Below, piece by piece: positions 17,662 through 27,554 of a stretch of 64,000 nucleotides of DNA. The notes under the pieces were generated by a model, which did not search any database, was not told the origin of the DNA, and worked only from the letters and a program-made list of their open reading frames with translations. The stretch covers positions 2,080,501 to 2,144,500 of the forward strand of contig PHSP01000001.1 in the NCBI GenBank assembly GCA_002862125.1, written 5' to 3'. Made by a program: the position numbers and the translations under genes. The stretch comes from Methylobacter sp. KS41 (GTDB lineage Bacteria > Pseudomonadota > Gammaproteobacteria > Methylococcales > Methylomonadaceae). Position 1 is the stretch's first letter; each line of letters opens with the position of its first letter.

Positions 17662-19770
17662 CCCATCTTCGTGACTCCAGTCGCCCTAAGTTATTGATTT
17701 TTGGTTACCGGCGGTTTTCATTTCGAAAAAACCCTTTAAAATCAATGCTCATTTTTCGCTCTCTCTTGTAGTGCCATCCATTTAGGTTTGCATCTTGATT
17801 TTTTCCGGAATAGCGCCCATGCTAGAGCCATGTATATTCGAAGAACCAAAACTAAAACAGCGGATCATGGCGAAGATTCCTATACCTATCGGATCGTTGA
17901 ATCCGTGCGTGAGGGAACACAAGTCAAGCAACGTACGCTACTCAATCTGGGCAAAGACTTTGCCATTGAGCCCGCGCACTGGCCCTTGCTTGCGGCCAGC
18001 ATTGAACAGCTTCTGCAAGGCTCAGCGCCGCGCCAAGACGAGTTGTTTCATTTAGAGGATGATGCCGGTCAACTTCTGGAGGCCGCCGCCGTGCGCTATA
18101 GCGACCTCATCATCGCGAAACTGGCGCAACCGGTGGCGGCAGCGACGCCCGGGCAGGATTATCATAGTGTCGGCATTAATCATATCGAAGCCCATCAAGC
18201 CCGCAGCATCGGCGGGGAAACGTTGGCGTTGCATGCGGTCATGCAGTTGCAGCTGGATCAGAAGCTTGCCGCACTGGGCTTTAACAAAATCGATGCCGCG
18301 GCGGCATTGGGCAGCATCATAGGGCGCATGATTTCACCCGGCAGCGAACTGCAGACCCATGACTGGCTGCAAGCACGTACCGGCCTGGGTGAACTGCTTG
18401 ATCATGACTACGGCAGCACCAGTCTGACGCGCCTGTACACCATCAGCGATAAGTTGCTCAAACACCAGTCGGCGCTGGAAACTTTTCTGGGTGCTCAGGA
18501 GCAGACCTTATTCGATTTAAACCGGAGCATCGTCTTGTACGACTTGACCAACACCTATTTTGAAGGCCAGTGCGCCCAAAACCCCAAGGCCCGGTTCGGC
18601 CGCTCCAAAGAAAAACGCCGTGATTGCCCATTGGTGACCTTAGGTCTGGTTCTGGATGGCAATGGCTTCCCGCTCAGCAGCCAGGTCTTTCCAGGCAACG
18701 CCAGCGAGCCCGCCACGTTGGCGCTGATGCTGGACGGTCTGCAGGGGAAAAATCCATTAGCCGGAGAAAAACCGGTCATTATCATGGATGCCGGCATTGC
18801 CAGCGCTGACAATCTCGCCTGGTTAAGCGCGCGCGGTTATCTTTACCTGGTGGTCAGCCGGGAACGCTACCTACAAGATCCCAGAGACCAGGATAATGCC
18901 GTACTGGTTAGGGAAACCGGACAGAGCAAAGTCAGCGTTTACCGCACAATCGATGCAGAAACCGGGGAAACCCGGCTCTATTGCCACTCCGATCAAAAAG
19001 CCAAAAAAGAACAGGCCATCCGCAACCGCTTCCACGTTCGTCTGGAAGAGGGGCTCGACAAGCTCCATGCCGGTTTGGACAAAAAAGGCACGATCAAAAA
19101 CTACGCGAAAATACTCGAACGCATTGGCCGGCTGCGCGAAAAAAACAGCCGCGTCGCGCAAGACTACCGCATTGAAGTCATTGCTGATGACGCGAAAAAC
19201 AACGCCATCCGTATTGAATGGCAGCGTGAACCCAAAAGTGAACAAAAAGACCGGCACTGCGGAGTTTACTGCCTGAGAACCACTACTCCGGACTGGTCGG
19301 AAGAACAATTGTGGTCAACCTATATCATGCTGACCGAGATCGAAGCCACGTTCAGAAGCTTGAAAACCGACCTCGGCTTACGTCCAGTTTTCCACCATAA
19401 AGAAGAACGCGTCACCGGACACTTGTTCATTACTTTAATGGCCTACCATCTGGTGCATACCCTGCGCTATCAACTCAAGCAGCAGGGTATCCATTTAAGC
19501 TGGGACAGCATACGCAACATTATGTCGACCCAACAACGCCTCACGATTACCTTGCCGACAGAGGATAATAAGACCATTCACCTGCGCACAACAACCCAAG
19601 CCGAAACACGCCAAAAACAACTATACGCAGCCTTAAGTATCAAACCTGACCTGATAGGTAAATGTAAGACGATTATTGATAAGAAAAAATATGTAGTGCC
19701 ATTTGAGATAAATTAAAATTTTAACTTATTGAAATAACAAGAAATTATCAGTAGAATTCACGAAGATGGG
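17662..19770. mobile_element. IS1634-family (IS4 superfamily) insertion sequence, apparently complete
   Basis: 2109 bp with terminal repeats beginning CCCATCTTCGTGA at 17662 and its complement ending at 19770, flanked by the target duplication TTAC (17658-17661 and 19771-19774). The transposase gene fills most of it. Clean ends and an intact gene suggest a recent insertion. Confidence 0.95.
17830..19716 (+). CDS. IS1634-family transposase
   Basis: 628 residues from the ATG at 17830 (MYIRRTK, the normal start of the family); the reading from 17788 adds 14 residues. DDE residues can be placed: YDLTNTYFEG near 240, IIMDAGIAS near 318, and LTEIEATFRSLKTDLGLRPVFH near 515. Length and motifs are complete, so the element is potentially active. 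Confidence 0.94.
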   Translation: MYIRRTKTKTADHGEDSYTYRIVESVREGTQVKQRTLLNLGKDFAIEPAHWPLLAASIEQLLQGSAPRQDELFHLEDDAGQLLEAAAVRYSDLIIAKLAQPVAAATPGQDYHSVGINHIEAHQARSIGGETLALHAVMQLQLDQKLAALGFNKIDAAAALGSIIGRMISPGSELQTHDWLQARTGLGELLDHDYGSTSLTRLYTISDKLLKHQSALETFLGAQEQTLFDLNRSIVLYDLTNTYFEGQCAQNPKARFGRSKEKRRDCPLVTLGLVLDGNGFPLSSQVFPGNASEPATLALMLDGLQGKNPLAGEKPVIIMDAGIASADNLAWLSARGYLYLVVSRERYLQDPRDQDNAVLVRETGQSKVSVYRTIDAETGETRLYCHSDQKAKKEQAIRNRFHVRLEEGLDKLHAGLDKKGTIKNYAKILERIGRLREKNSRVAQDYRIEVIADDAKNNAIRIEWQREPKSEQKDRHCGVYCLRTTTPDWSEEQLWSTYIMLTEIEATFRSLKTDLGLRPVFHHKEERVTGHLFITLMAYHLVHTLRYQLKQQGIHLSWDSIRNIMSTQQRLTITLPTEDNKTIHLRTTTQAETRQKQLYAALSIKPDLIGKCKTIIDKKKYVVPFEIN

Positions 19771-19774
19771 TTAC

Positions 19775-20578
19775 GATCCCGAGGCCCGCTACCGCAGCAA
19801 AAGCGGCATGAACTGGACCGGTTACATGGTTCACATAAGCGAAACCTGCGACGAGGACAACGTTCACCTGATTACACATGTGCATACCACCCCCGCCGAC
19901 GTCCACGAAGCGATGTGCACCGAATCCATCCACAAGGCCCTGGTTGACAAGGGCCTCTCGCCACGCGAGCACTTGGTGGATTCTGCGTATGTGTCTGCGG
20001 AACTCTTGGTCAGCAGTCAAGTTCATTACGGCATTGATCTGGTCGGACCCGGCCGCGTAAATGTTACGTGGCAAACTAAAGTAGAGGGTGGCTACACAGG
20101 CGAGCAGTTTATGATCGATTGGGAACAACGCGTAGCCCACTGCCCTCAGGGCATAGCATCGGCGTATTGGCGAGACCATACCAACGCAGAGGAAAATCCG
20201 TACCACCTGGTCTACTTTCCGAAGGCGACGTGCCTGGCTTGCCAAGCCCGAGAGCTTTGCACTCGGGCTAAACAGCAACCTCGCCGCTTATACCTGCATC
20301 CACAGCCAGAATATGAAGCCTTACATGCGGCCCGACAACGTTTAAATAGTGAAGAGGGCAAGCGACTCTATGCGAAACGCTGTGGAGTTGAGGGCTCCCT
20401 ATCGCAAGGCGTCCGATCTTTCGGGGTACGCCGCACACGTTACCGTAAGTTGGCGAAAACCCATTTACAGCAGGTCGTATCGGCCGTCGCCATTAATCTT
20501 GATCGGATCGCCGCATGGTTAACGAATAGGCCGTTGGCTGCTACACGAACCTCGCGCTTTGCGGCACTGGCCGCCTAA
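19775..20578 (+). pseudogene. IS1182-type transposase, C-terminal part (split)
   Basis: 267 residues continuing the frame of 16804-17661. Contains DSAYVSAELL (second catalytic Asp region) and a Cys cluster CLACQARELC typical of the IS1182 C-terminal domain, then the final QQVVSAVAINLDRIAAWL helix. It has no start of its own; the ATG at 19766 lies inside the right end of the inner element. Confidence 0.93.
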
Positions 20579-20615
20579 ACCAATTCGCCAACAGTATCCG
20601 ATCGTTTTATCAAAC

Positions 20616-21287
20616 TGAATTATTGCTTCGGCTTTGTTGCCCTGAGCGATGTTTGCAGGCTGTTTGCAAATAATGTGGGCTCATGTGCAATTAATTCGGG
20701 TCGAATGTATCGGATATTTGCAATTAATTCAGGCCGAAAAAGTGGATGTTTGCAGGCCGCCACATCTAGGTAAAGCTCCTTTCGAACCAGAAAAGTCCTC
20801 GATTACAAGATCATCTTCCCGCTTATTGGTTCTAATTGCCAATTTAGAAAGATTTGACAAATCTCCTTTTATACCAAGAAATTCGAGAATAGATCGGCAA
20901 TGCACTATTCCTACCTCAATAGCAGAATTAGTAAAACCCGTCGATAGTGTCCTTCAACACACAGACTGCCCTCAAAAAAAATATCCATAGGTTTTGGGTT
21001 GTCCCATTCAATTACATAACGCAAAGTTAAGTACAGACGCAGACTGCATCCTATAAGGCATAATCTTTTCAATAAGTTTCTGTCGCTCATCCATGGTTTA
21101 TATGCCAAACGTGATATACATGACATCGATTGTCATATAAAAAACCTAATTTGTTGTATATTTTTCATAAGCTTATCGTGTTATTTTTTATATTAGATTA
21201 CTATAAACTAATTGGATAGGGCGCACAAACAAAAACGACACTCGTTTTTTTCGCACTCCGGGCTTACTGAAGATGTCGGCGCCAACC
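20616..21287. other. Long non-coding stretch with short dispersed repeats
   Basis: 672 bases without a convincing gene. At 20648-20757 it holds two copies of GATGTTTGCAGGC (20648-20660, 20745-20757) and two of GCAATTAATTC (20687-20697, 20720-20730), each followed by a CGGGTC/AGGCCGAA-like tail; this layout resembles the multiple terminal repeats of IS21-type elements, so it may be a decayed IS end. The rest is AT-rich. The 113-residue frame at 20649-20990 has no protein-like character. Confidence 0.5.
21231..21249. terminator. Hairpin terminator downstream of the SagB-type gene
   Basis: AAAAACGA-CAC-TCGTTTTT, followed by more T on the + strand and TTTG on the - strand. It lies 39 bases past the end of the SagB-like gene and could stop transcription from both sides. 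Confidence 0.6.
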
Positions 21288-22874
21288 CTAGACTATGTTT
21301 TTTAAATGTTCATAAGCCGGTAGCGTTTCAAGCCGTTTGTCTTCCAGTGGCATCCCTACGGTAAAATGATAAAGGCTTTGGAATTGTTCATCCTTGAATC
21401 CCAAAATCTCATGCACGCTGTCATCAAAATAACAGCCGATTCCTGTGCCGCGTATGTCCGCCGCTTCCGCTTCCAGATAGAGCACCTGGCCTATCAGTCC
21501 GCATTCCCAGAACAGACGGCGGTAATGCCACGGCGCTGTCGCTATGGTATCGCCGAATTCTGCAACCATGCCAAGACTGAAGGCGCTGTCGCTGGCGATC
21601 GGTTGATGGCAGGAAAGCGTTTTGGCTATTTGTTTGCAATCCCCTGAGTACAAATGATAAAGCGGCAACGCTTCGGATATTTGTTGCCAGTCAAAATCAG
21701 CCAGGGTTGCGGCCTGCAATTTTTCCACGGCATCATCATGTCTCGGCAGCGCATATAGGCCTGGGATTAAACCCTCAACGCGGTGAACAAATATAAACAG
21801 GTGGATTTTTGGCGGCCAGCGCCATAGTTCGAACGCTGCTGTTACTGGTAACACGGCGGCCAGCATCCGGTAAAAATCAGCTTGCGGCATTGGCGGCATT
21901 TTGCCATCAAATTGTTGAGCGCTCCGGCGTTGACGGATGATTTCCGTTGCTGTCTTTGTGCAGGACGATTTAAAAACTTGCTGCCTGGCTTTACGCCACT
22001 CAGGTTCATCAGTTTCCGGTTTGCTTGCGGCAATCGAGACTTCATCGATTACCGGCCACTTATACATGTGATAGGCGCGAAGGCTGTCGGCTTTACCGGA
22101 CCAGATTCCTGACTGAACGCACTCCAGCAGGGCTTTTATATCCAGTGGCTTATTGGCATGCGTATTAATCCGGCAAATAATATCCGGAAATTCATGTTCC
22201 TGTTTCTTGAAATCATCGCGATCAAGTCCTAACAGTCTGGCGATGTTATCATCTGACCATTCCGCCAATAATTCAACCGGCCATCCCAGAGCCGCCGCAG
22301 CGTATCGAAGCGCACCCAAGGCATGGCCCGTATCATGCTGGCAATAACGGTAAGCTCTTTCGCCGTATTTCCAGGCCTCCCGCCAATGGACTGAAGACAA
22401 ACCGATGAGAATGAGCGAATCCTGCAAATTGTCGGAAAACCGACAACGTTGTTCAAGACTATGGTCGTGGCTGACATAGTGGTAAACACCTGACTTAATA
22501 AAGTCATTGCCGGCGCTTATCAGATAAGCTTCAGTCGGGTGCAGGTTTCCGCTGGAAGGGTTGCAGCGTAAGGCCCAACGGCTTGGCCCGAATTGTTTCC
22601 AGGCCGAAAGGCCAAAGGCCAGTTCCAGTAATAACCCGGTATTAGCCAGATTGAACGGTTTTGCCGGTATGAATTCCGGGTTATCCAGGCCGGCAAACGA
22701 TGGCTCAAGTTCAGCCCCCGGTTTTGGCAGGGACACAATTTCGCAACCGGAAAAACGCCGGAATTGATCCGGCTGATCTTCCCAATCAATTGATTCAGGG
22801 CCCTTTGCGTACCGCTCCAGCCGGTGTTTGGTGCGATTGTGATAGTTTAGAACAGTTTCAGTTTGCGTGATCAT
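21288..22874 (-). CDS. SagB/ThcOx-type dehydrogenase with two nitroreductase domains
   Basis: 528 residues. The first nitroreductase-like domain (about 70-260) holds LRCNPSSGNLHPTEAYL, RYCQHDTGHALGALRYAAAALGW; the second (about 310-520) holds IRQRRSAQQFDGK and LYLEAEAADIRGTGIGCYFDD. This duplicated FMN-dependent fold is that of SagB/ThcOx oxidases, which oxidise azolines in peptide natural products, but no precursor peptide or cyclodehydratase gene is nearby. It lies 112 bases behind a short NifZ gene on the same strand and is probably co-transcribed with it, so a link to nitrogen fixation is possible. Substrate unknown. Confidence 0.85.
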   Translation of the reverse strand: MITQTETVLNYHNRTKHRLERYAKGPESIDWEDQPDQFRRFSGCEIVSLPKPGAELEPSFAGLDNPEFIPAKPFNLANTGLLLELAFGLSAWKQFGPSRWALRCNPSSGNLHPTEAYLISAGNDFIKSGVYHYVSHDHSLEQRCRFSDNLQDSLILIGLSSVHWREAWKYGERAYRYCQHDTGHALGALRYAAAALGWPVELLAEWSDDNIARLLGLDRDDFKKQEHEFPDIICRINTHANKPLDIKALLECVQSGIWSGKADSLRAYHMYKWPVIDEVSIAASKPETDEPEWRKARQQVFKSSCTKTATEIIRQRRSAQQFDGKMPPMPQADFYRMLAAVLPVTAAFELWRWPPKIHLFIFVHRVEGLIPGLYALPRHDDAVEKLQAATLADFDWQQISEALPLYHLYSGDCKQIAKTLSCHQPIASDSAFSLGMVAEFGDTIATAPWHYRRLFWECGLIGQVLYLEAEAADIRGTGIGCYFDDSVHEILGFKDEQFQSLYHFTVGMPLEDKRLETLPAYEHLKNIV

Positions 22875-22986
22875 GATGAGCTAACCAGTAGGAGAAAAAT
22901 GCACTCTTTCAAATGGGAGAGAAATGCCGGAAACGCTTGTTCTCGCTTGCGCGCGAAAAAACAAATTCCGGCCTACAGGTCTACCG

Positions 22987-23265
22987 TTAATGAGTGATGA
23001 TTATTTCTTCCCGCCTGGCTTCAACAACCAAGTCCTCAACCCAGCACCCAACCGGGTTGCCAAGGTTCCTATCTTTATCTTCAAAGCGCACCAGCCAAAC
23101 GGTGCGAGTCGGTTCTTCTTCCACATGTCCAATCATGGTAATTACGCCACGGGTTCCGGCTTCAGCCAGTATTTCGCCTTCGACGCCATTGGGAATGGAA
23201 CCATCGTCTTTAATCGTAGTAGCGGCATAGACGACATCACCAATATCTAAATCTTCAACAGTCAT
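22987..23265 (-). CDS. nifZ: NifZ-family protein, short form
   Basis: 92 residues; the ATG at 23265 has GAGGATC seven bases before it. DIGDVVYAATTIKDDGSIPN, a Gly-rich turn region, VWLVRF and GNPVGCWVEDL match the NifZ domain (SH3-like barrel), which helps form the P-cluster of the MoFe protein. It is read away from the nif operon; the NifA box 20 bases upstream could serve both directions, though I see no good sigma-54 site on this strand. A second, longer NifZ is at 29316. Confidence 0.85.
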   Translation of the reverse strand: MTVEDLDIGDVVYAATTIKDDGSIPNGVEGEILAEAGTRGVITMIGHVEEEPTRTVWLVRFEDKDRNLGNPVGCWVEDLVVEARREEIIITH

Positions 23266-23285
23266 TTCATGATCCTCGTTTATTT

Positions 23286-23301
23286 TGTAGCAAAGCTTAC
23301 A
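23286..23301. promoter_or_regulatory. NifA upstream activator sequence
   Basis: TGT-AGCAAAGCTT-ACA, an exact TGT-N10-ACA NifA box, about 110 bases before the sigma-54 promoter of the nif operon, the usual distance for DNA looping by NifA. Confidence 0.8.
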
Positions 23302-23408
23302 TTGTAAGCTGATTGTGTGATTGAAACCTGTTTGATATCACGTTGCATATTGTATGAATTCTTTATTAAAACTTTATTAAACAATCAATTAGAAAATAAG
23401 CAATAAAA

Positions 23409-23424
23409 TGGCATACAGGTTGCT
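23409..23424 (+). promoter_or_regulatory. Sigma-54 (RpoN) promoter of the nif operon
   Basis: TGGCATACAGGTTGCT matches the -24/-12 consensus TGGCAY-N5-TTGCW with GG and GC at the right spacing. Transcription would begin about 12 bases further, near 23436, ahead of the iscA-type gene at 23472. Confidence 0.85.
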
Positions 23425-23471
23425 ATAAGCAATAACAAGAACGATGCCACACATTCAGGAGCGCATGAAAA

Positions 23472-23828
23472 ATGATTACATTAACAGAAAAAGCCATTTC
23501 CGCAGTCGGCCGCTTTATAGCAGGATCGGAAACGCCTACAGCAGGATTACGGATCGAAGTCACCGATGGCGGCTGTTCAGGCTATCAATACGGATTGAAA
23601 CTCGAAGGCAGCCACGCGCCGGAAGACACTGTCATTGATTGCGGTGAAGTAAAAGTGTTTATCGACCCGGCCAGTTTGCCTATGCTCGATGGCATGTCTG
23701 TTGACTTTCTCGACACTCTCGACGGTTCAGGCTTCAAGTTTACCAACCCGAATGCGGCAAAAAGTTGCGCTTGCGGTACTTCGTTTAATACCAGCGCCGA
23801 AGGCACTGGAACTAAAACCTGTTCTTAA
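23472..23828 (+). CDS. iscA: IscA/HesB-type Fe-S assembly protein of the nif cluster
   Basis: 118 residues. The three conserved cysteines are present: GGCSGYQY near residue 35 and SCACGTSF near 98-100. A-type carriers bind Fe or a [2Fe-2S]/[4Fe-4S] cluster and pass it to target proteins; the nif-linked form acts with NifU and NifS. First gene behind the sigma-54 promoter, 32 bases before nifU. Confidence 0.93.
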   Translation: MITLTEKAISAVGRFIAGSETPTAGLRIEVTDGGCSGYQYGLKLEGSHAPEDTVIDCGEVKVFIDPASLPMLDGMSVDFLDTLDGSGFKFTNPNAAKSCACGTSFNTSAEGTGTKTCS

Positions 23829-23860
23829 CGCATCCGCTCAATCAATCCGAGGATTAAATC

Positions 23861-24766
23861 ATGTGGGACTATTCAGACAAAGTAAAAGAGCATTTTTTTA
23901 ACCCAAAAAATGCAGGAGCAGTCGTTGACGCCAACGCGACGGGCGAAGTGGGTTCAATCAGTTGCGGCGATGCCTTGCGGTTGACCCTGAAGGTCGAAGA
24001 TGAAACCGAAGTAATCCTTGAAGCGGGCTTTCAAACCTTTGGTTGCGGTTCAGCGATTGCATCGTCATCGGTATTAACTGAAATTATCAAAGGCATGACG
24101 CTGGATGAAGCGTTAAAAGTATCAAATCAGGATATTGCCGATCACCTTGAAGGCTTGCCTCCTGAAAAAATGCACTGTTCAGTGATGGGCCGTGAAGCGT
24201 TGCAAGCCGCAATAGCCAATTATCGCGGCGAAGAGTGGAAAGACGATCACGAAGAAGGCGCGCTGGTCTGTAAATGTTTCGCGATAGACGCCGTGATGAT
24301 CGAGGAAATGGTCTGGGCTAATAAATTACGCACTGTTGAAGATGTCACCAACTTCACCAAGGCAGGCGGCGGCTGCGCTTCTTGCCATGAAGACATTGAA
24401 GCCATTCTGGAAAAAGTGCTGGCGGAAAAAGGTGAAAAATTTGATCCGAATGCCGCGCCGGTAAAAACCCCATTAAAAACCGCAGCGGTTAAAGCGCCAT
24501 TAACCAATTTGCAACGCATTAAAAAAATCGAAGAAGTGCTGGAGTCGCTAAGACCGGCGCTGATGGCTGATGGCGGTGATGTGGAACTGGTTGAAGTCAT
24601 TGGTAACACTGCTTATGTCAACATGACCGGCGCATGCAACGGTTGCCAGATGTCGGCGATGACCATTGCCGGGATTCAACAACGTTTGATGGAAGTGATG
24701 GGCGAATTTATAAAAGTAGTTCCAGCCTCGGAAATGGCGAAACTGGTTAATATTGAGGTAGCGTGA
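23861..24766 (+). CDS. nifU: NifU Fe-S cluster scaffold
   Basis: 301 residues with all three NifU modules: IscU-like N-terminus with Cys in [19 protein letters not shown] and KMHCSVMG; a central [2Fe-2S] domain with ALVCKCFA and [12 protein letters not shown]; and the C-terminal Nfu domain with GACNGCQMS. It assembles [4Fe-4S] clusters for NifH and NifB from sulfur delivered by NifS. It overlaps nifS by four bases. Confidence 0.98.
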   Translation: MWDYSDKVKEHFFNPKNAGAVVDANATGEVGSISCGDALRLTLKVEDETEVILEAGFQTFGCGSAIASSSVLTEIIKGMTLDEALKVSNQDIADHLEGLPPEKMHCSVMGREALQAAIANYRGEEWKDDHEEGALVCKCFAIDAVMIEEMVWANKLRTVEDVTNFTKAGGGCASCHEDIEAILEKVLAEKGEKFDPNAAPVKTPLKTAAVKAPLTNLQRIKKIEEVLESLRPALMADGGDVELVEVIGNTAYVNMTGACNGCQMSAMTIAGIQQRLMEVMGEFIKVVPASEMAKLVNIEVA

Positions 24767-25974
24767 TGACTGATATTTATCTGGATAATAATGCCACCAC
24801 CAAGGTTGATCCGGCCGTGGTCGATGTGATGATTCCCTACTTTCTTGAGCAATACGGAAATCCTTCTTCCATCCATAAATTCGCCGACGGCGTGGCGCGC
24901 GGCCTTAAACAAGCCCGTCAACAGGTTCAGGCGCTGATTGGCTGCGAGCATGATTCTGAAATCATTTTCACATCCTGCGGCACTGAATCCAACTCAACAG
25001 CGATTCTTTCGGCGATTAAAGCTCAGCCGAACAGGAAAGAAATCATTACCACCATGGTGGAGCATCCAGCGGTTTTAAGCCTGTGCGATTATCTTGAAAA
25101 AGATGGCTACACCATTCATAGGATGCCGGTCGATAAAGCAGGACGTTTAAATCTGGAATCCTATAAAAAATTGTTATCCGAAGAAGTGGCGATAGTTTCG
25201 GTGATGTGGGCGAATAATGAAACGGGAACCATTTTCCCTGTCGCGGAAATGGCGGCAATGGCAAATGAAGCCGGCGTCATGTTTCATACCGACGCGGTAC
25301 AGGCGGTCGGCAAGATTCCAATGATGCTGCAAGATACCAAAATTGATATGCTGTCATTATCAGGCCATAAGTTACATGCGCCTAAAGGCATTGGCGTTTT
25401 ATACCTGCGCCGTGGTACGCGTTATCGTCCTTTGTTACGCGGCGGTCATCAGGAGCGCGGCAGAAGAGCAGGCACTGAAAACAGCGCCTCTATCGTCGGC
25501 CTGGGGAAAGCCTGTGAACTGGCGCTGGAATACATCGAATTTGAAAACACCAAAGTTAAGGCAATGCGCGACCGTCTGGAACGCGGCATCACAGAACAGA
25601 TACCGCATTGTTTTGTGACTGGCGATTTATACAACCGCTTGCCGAATACGACTGATATCGCCTTTGAATATATTGAAGGTGAATCCATTTTAATGTTACT
25701 GAACAAGGCAGGCATTGCTGCATCGAGCGGCTCGGCGTGTACTTCAGGATCATTGGAGCCTTCGCATGTAATGCGGGCCATGGATATTCCCTATACAGCC
25801 GCGCACGGCACCATCCGCTTTTCCTTTTCCCGTTACAACACGATGACCGAAGTCGATGAAGTATTGAAGGTGATGCCGGGTATCGTTGCCACTTTACGCA
25901 AGTTGTCGCCATATTGGGAGGGAGACGGTCCCGTGGCCGACCCGGAAAAAGCGTTTGCACCGACTTATGCGTAG
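24763..25974 (+). CDS. nifS: NifS cysteine desulfurase
   Basis: 403 residues. PLP-binding Lys in [16 protein letters not shown], catalytic Cys in [17 protein letters not shown] near residue 325, and the DNNATTK start are diagnostic. It takes sulfur from cysteine for NifU. The TAG stop lies within a REP-like palindrome (25971-26033), so the last codons may have been changed by that repeat. Confidence 0.98.
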   Translation: MMTDIYLDNNATTKVDPAVVDVMIPYFLEQYGNPSSIHKFADGVARGLKQARQQVQALIGCEHDSEIIFTSCGTESNSTAILSAIKAQPNRKEIITTMVEHPAVLSLCDYLEKDGYTIHRMPVDKAGRLNLESYKKLLSEEVAIVSVMWANNETGTIFPVAEMAAMANEAGVMFHTDAVQAVGKIPMMLQDTKIDMLSLSGHKLHAPKGIGVLYLRRGTRYRPLLRGGHQERGRRAGTENSASIVGLGKACELALEYIEFENTKVKAMRDRLERGITEQIPHCFVTGDLYNRLPNTTDIAFEYIEGESILMLLNKAGIAASSGSACTSGSLEPSHVMRAMDIPYTAAHGTIRFSFSRYNTMTEVDEVLKVMPGIVATLRKLSPYWEGDGPVADPEKAFAPTYA

Positions 25975-26033
25975 GGTGCGCACTGCGTACCTTTTTACTT
26001 AAAATCCCAAATGGCGCGCGATGCGTTCCCTAC
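25971..26033. repeat. REP-like palindrome between nifS and nifV
   Basis: Outer arms GTAGGGTGCGCACTGCG at 25971 and its partner ending CGTTCCCTAC at 26033. Same family as the repeat at 7685-7761. It covers the nifS stop codon and nearly all of the nifS-nifV spacer. Confidence 0.75.
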
Positions 26034-26041
26034 GGTGAATT

Positions 26042-27169
26042 ATGAAAACTCAAGCCCGCCAAATCATCATAGACGATACAACACTCAGGGATGGCGAGCA
26101 ATCAGCCGGAGTCGCTTTTTCTCTGGAGGAAAAGCTGGAAATTGCAACAAAACTAGCGGGAATGGGCGTGCAGGAGCTGGAAATCGGCATTCCGGCGATG
26201 GGCGCTGTAGAAAGAGACGAAATCAAGGCCATTGCCGCGCTGGGTTTGCCCCCTGCCCTACTGGTCTGGTCAAGAATGCGGCGGGATGATTTATATGCCT
26301 GTTTAGGCCTGAATGTGGATAAAGTCGATCTGTCCATATCAGCTTCCGACCAGCATATTCAACATAAGCTCAAACAAAGCCGCCAATGGGTGTTAACCAC
26401 AATTAGCAGCTGTGTGCAGGAAGCAAGGAATCTGGGCATGGATGTCTGCGTGGGCATGGAAGACGCCTCCCGAGCGGATGTGGATTTTTTAATACGCATG
26501 GCGGAAACCGCTCAACAGGCCGGAGCGTCAAGGATTCGCTTTGCCGATACCGTTGGTATTATGGAACCGTTCGGCGTCTTTGAAACCATCAAAAAATTAC
26601 GGGCGGCAACCAATCTGGAGATTGAAATGCACGCCCATGATGATCTGGGACTTGCCACTGCTAATACTTTGGCAGCCGCAGTGGCTGGCGCAACTCATGT
26701 CAATACTACGGTTAATGGACTAGGCGAACGCGCTGGAAATGCGGCCTTGGAAGAGGTCGTAGTTGGCTTGAAGCAATTGTATGGCTTTGAAACAGGGATT
26801 AATTTGCAGAACTTCCCCGCCTTGTCCGAACAGGTTGCCAGTGCATCCGGTGACGCCATAGGCAGCCGGAAAAGCCTGATCGGTAAAAGCGTATTCAGTC
26901 ATGAGGCAGGCATACATGTCGATGGGCTGCTAAAGGACCCGAATAATTATCAAGGTGTTGATCCAGCATTAGTCGGACGCACTCATCAACTGGTTCTCGG
27001 CAAACATTCGGGCACTCAGGGCGTAATTCATGCTTATAAACAGATAGGCATCGCTGTAACGCGTTTACAGGCGCAAAAATTATTGACTCAAGTCAGGCAT
27101 TTTGTGAGTAGCACAAAAAGATCGCCAAAAACTGAAGACTTAAATCTCTTTCATCAAAATCTTCTTTAG
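26042..27169 (+). CDS. nifV: NifV homocitrate synthase
   Basis: 375 residues. [18 protein letters not shown] at the N-terminus and the [28 protein letters not shown] metal/catalytic stretch near residue 200 are those of the 2-isopropylmalate/homocitrate synthase family; nif context and length indicate NifV. It joins 2-oxoglutarate and acetyl-CoA to make homocitrate, the organic ligand of FeMo-co. Confidence 0.96.
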   Translation: MKTQARQIIIDDTTLRDGEQSAGVAFSLEEKLEIATKLAGMGVQELEIGIPAMGAVERDEIKAIAALGLPPALLVWSRMRRDDLYACLGLNVDKVDLSISASDQHIQHKLKQSRQWVLTTISSCVQEARNLGMDVCVGMEDASRADVDFLIRMAETAQQAGASRIRFADTVGIMEPFGVFETIKKLRAATNLEIEMHAHDDLGLATANTLAAAVAGATHVNTTVNGLGERAGNAALEEVVVGLKQLYGFETGINLQNFPALSEQVASASGDAIGSRKSLIGKSVFSHEAGIHVDGLLKDPNNYQGVDPALVGRTHQLVLGKHSGTQGVIHAYKQIGIAVTRLQAQKLLTQVRHFVSSTKRSPKTEDLNLFHQNLL

Positions 27170-27182
27170 AGGACGCATTATC

Positions 27183-27329
27183 ATGAACGAACAAACTGAA
27201 CTACAGTCGCGCGATCAGGAACTAAAAGAATCAATGAAAATACCGGACCAGGATGATCGCTATCCGGGTTCCTTTTTCAGAATACCAGGGCCTCCAGCGT
27301 TAGGTAAAACCGGCTGGAGCCTGAATTAA
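27183..27329 (+). CDS. Small hypothetical protein between nifV and cysE
   Basis: 48 residues, ATG at 27183 with GAGGA nine bases before it. The first half is hydrophilic with many Gln, Glu and Asp; the second half carries DDRYPGSFFRIPGPPALGK and ends GWSLN. No Cys and no membrane helix. Spacing (13 bases after nifV) and ribosome site support translation. Not recognised; perhaps a nif accessory peptide. Confidence 0.55.
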   Translation: MNEQTELQSRDQELKESMKIPDQDDRYPGSFFRIPGPPALGKTGWSLN

Positions 27330-27554
27330 TTTTCTTATCCCTGAAATTACAGGAATTTGCTGGTAACCAAGCAAAAGTGTGTTCCTGACGGATTTGTGCC
27401 GGATACCAGAACAAAGTCACAAAAAAACGCCTAAAAACGCGGTTTCATGGTTATTGGAAACTGGTATTGCTATCCACGGCATCCGGATCCAGGCAATCCC
27501 TGCCGGAATGCCGTTAGTGAAGATACTGATTGTATTCAACAGGAGCTTAAAAAA

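Larger units (their letters stand above)
16707..20615. mobile_element. IS1182-family insertion sequence, interrupted
   Basis: Bounded by 37-bp inverted repeats at 16707-16743 and 20579-20615 with two mismatches (outer end GTTTGATAAAACG). Without the inserted IS1634-type element it is 1796 bp and encodes one 553-residue transposase. No clear target duplication is visible outside the repeats. Confidence 0.93.

Noticed and set aside
20649-20990. 113-residue frame after the IS1182-type element
   Set aside because: Its first part is made of short repeats, there is no ribosome site, and composition is not protein-like.
23443-23458. Sigma-54 site on the - strand for the short nifZ
   Set aside because: TGGCATCGTTCTTGTT lacks the essential GC of the -12 element.
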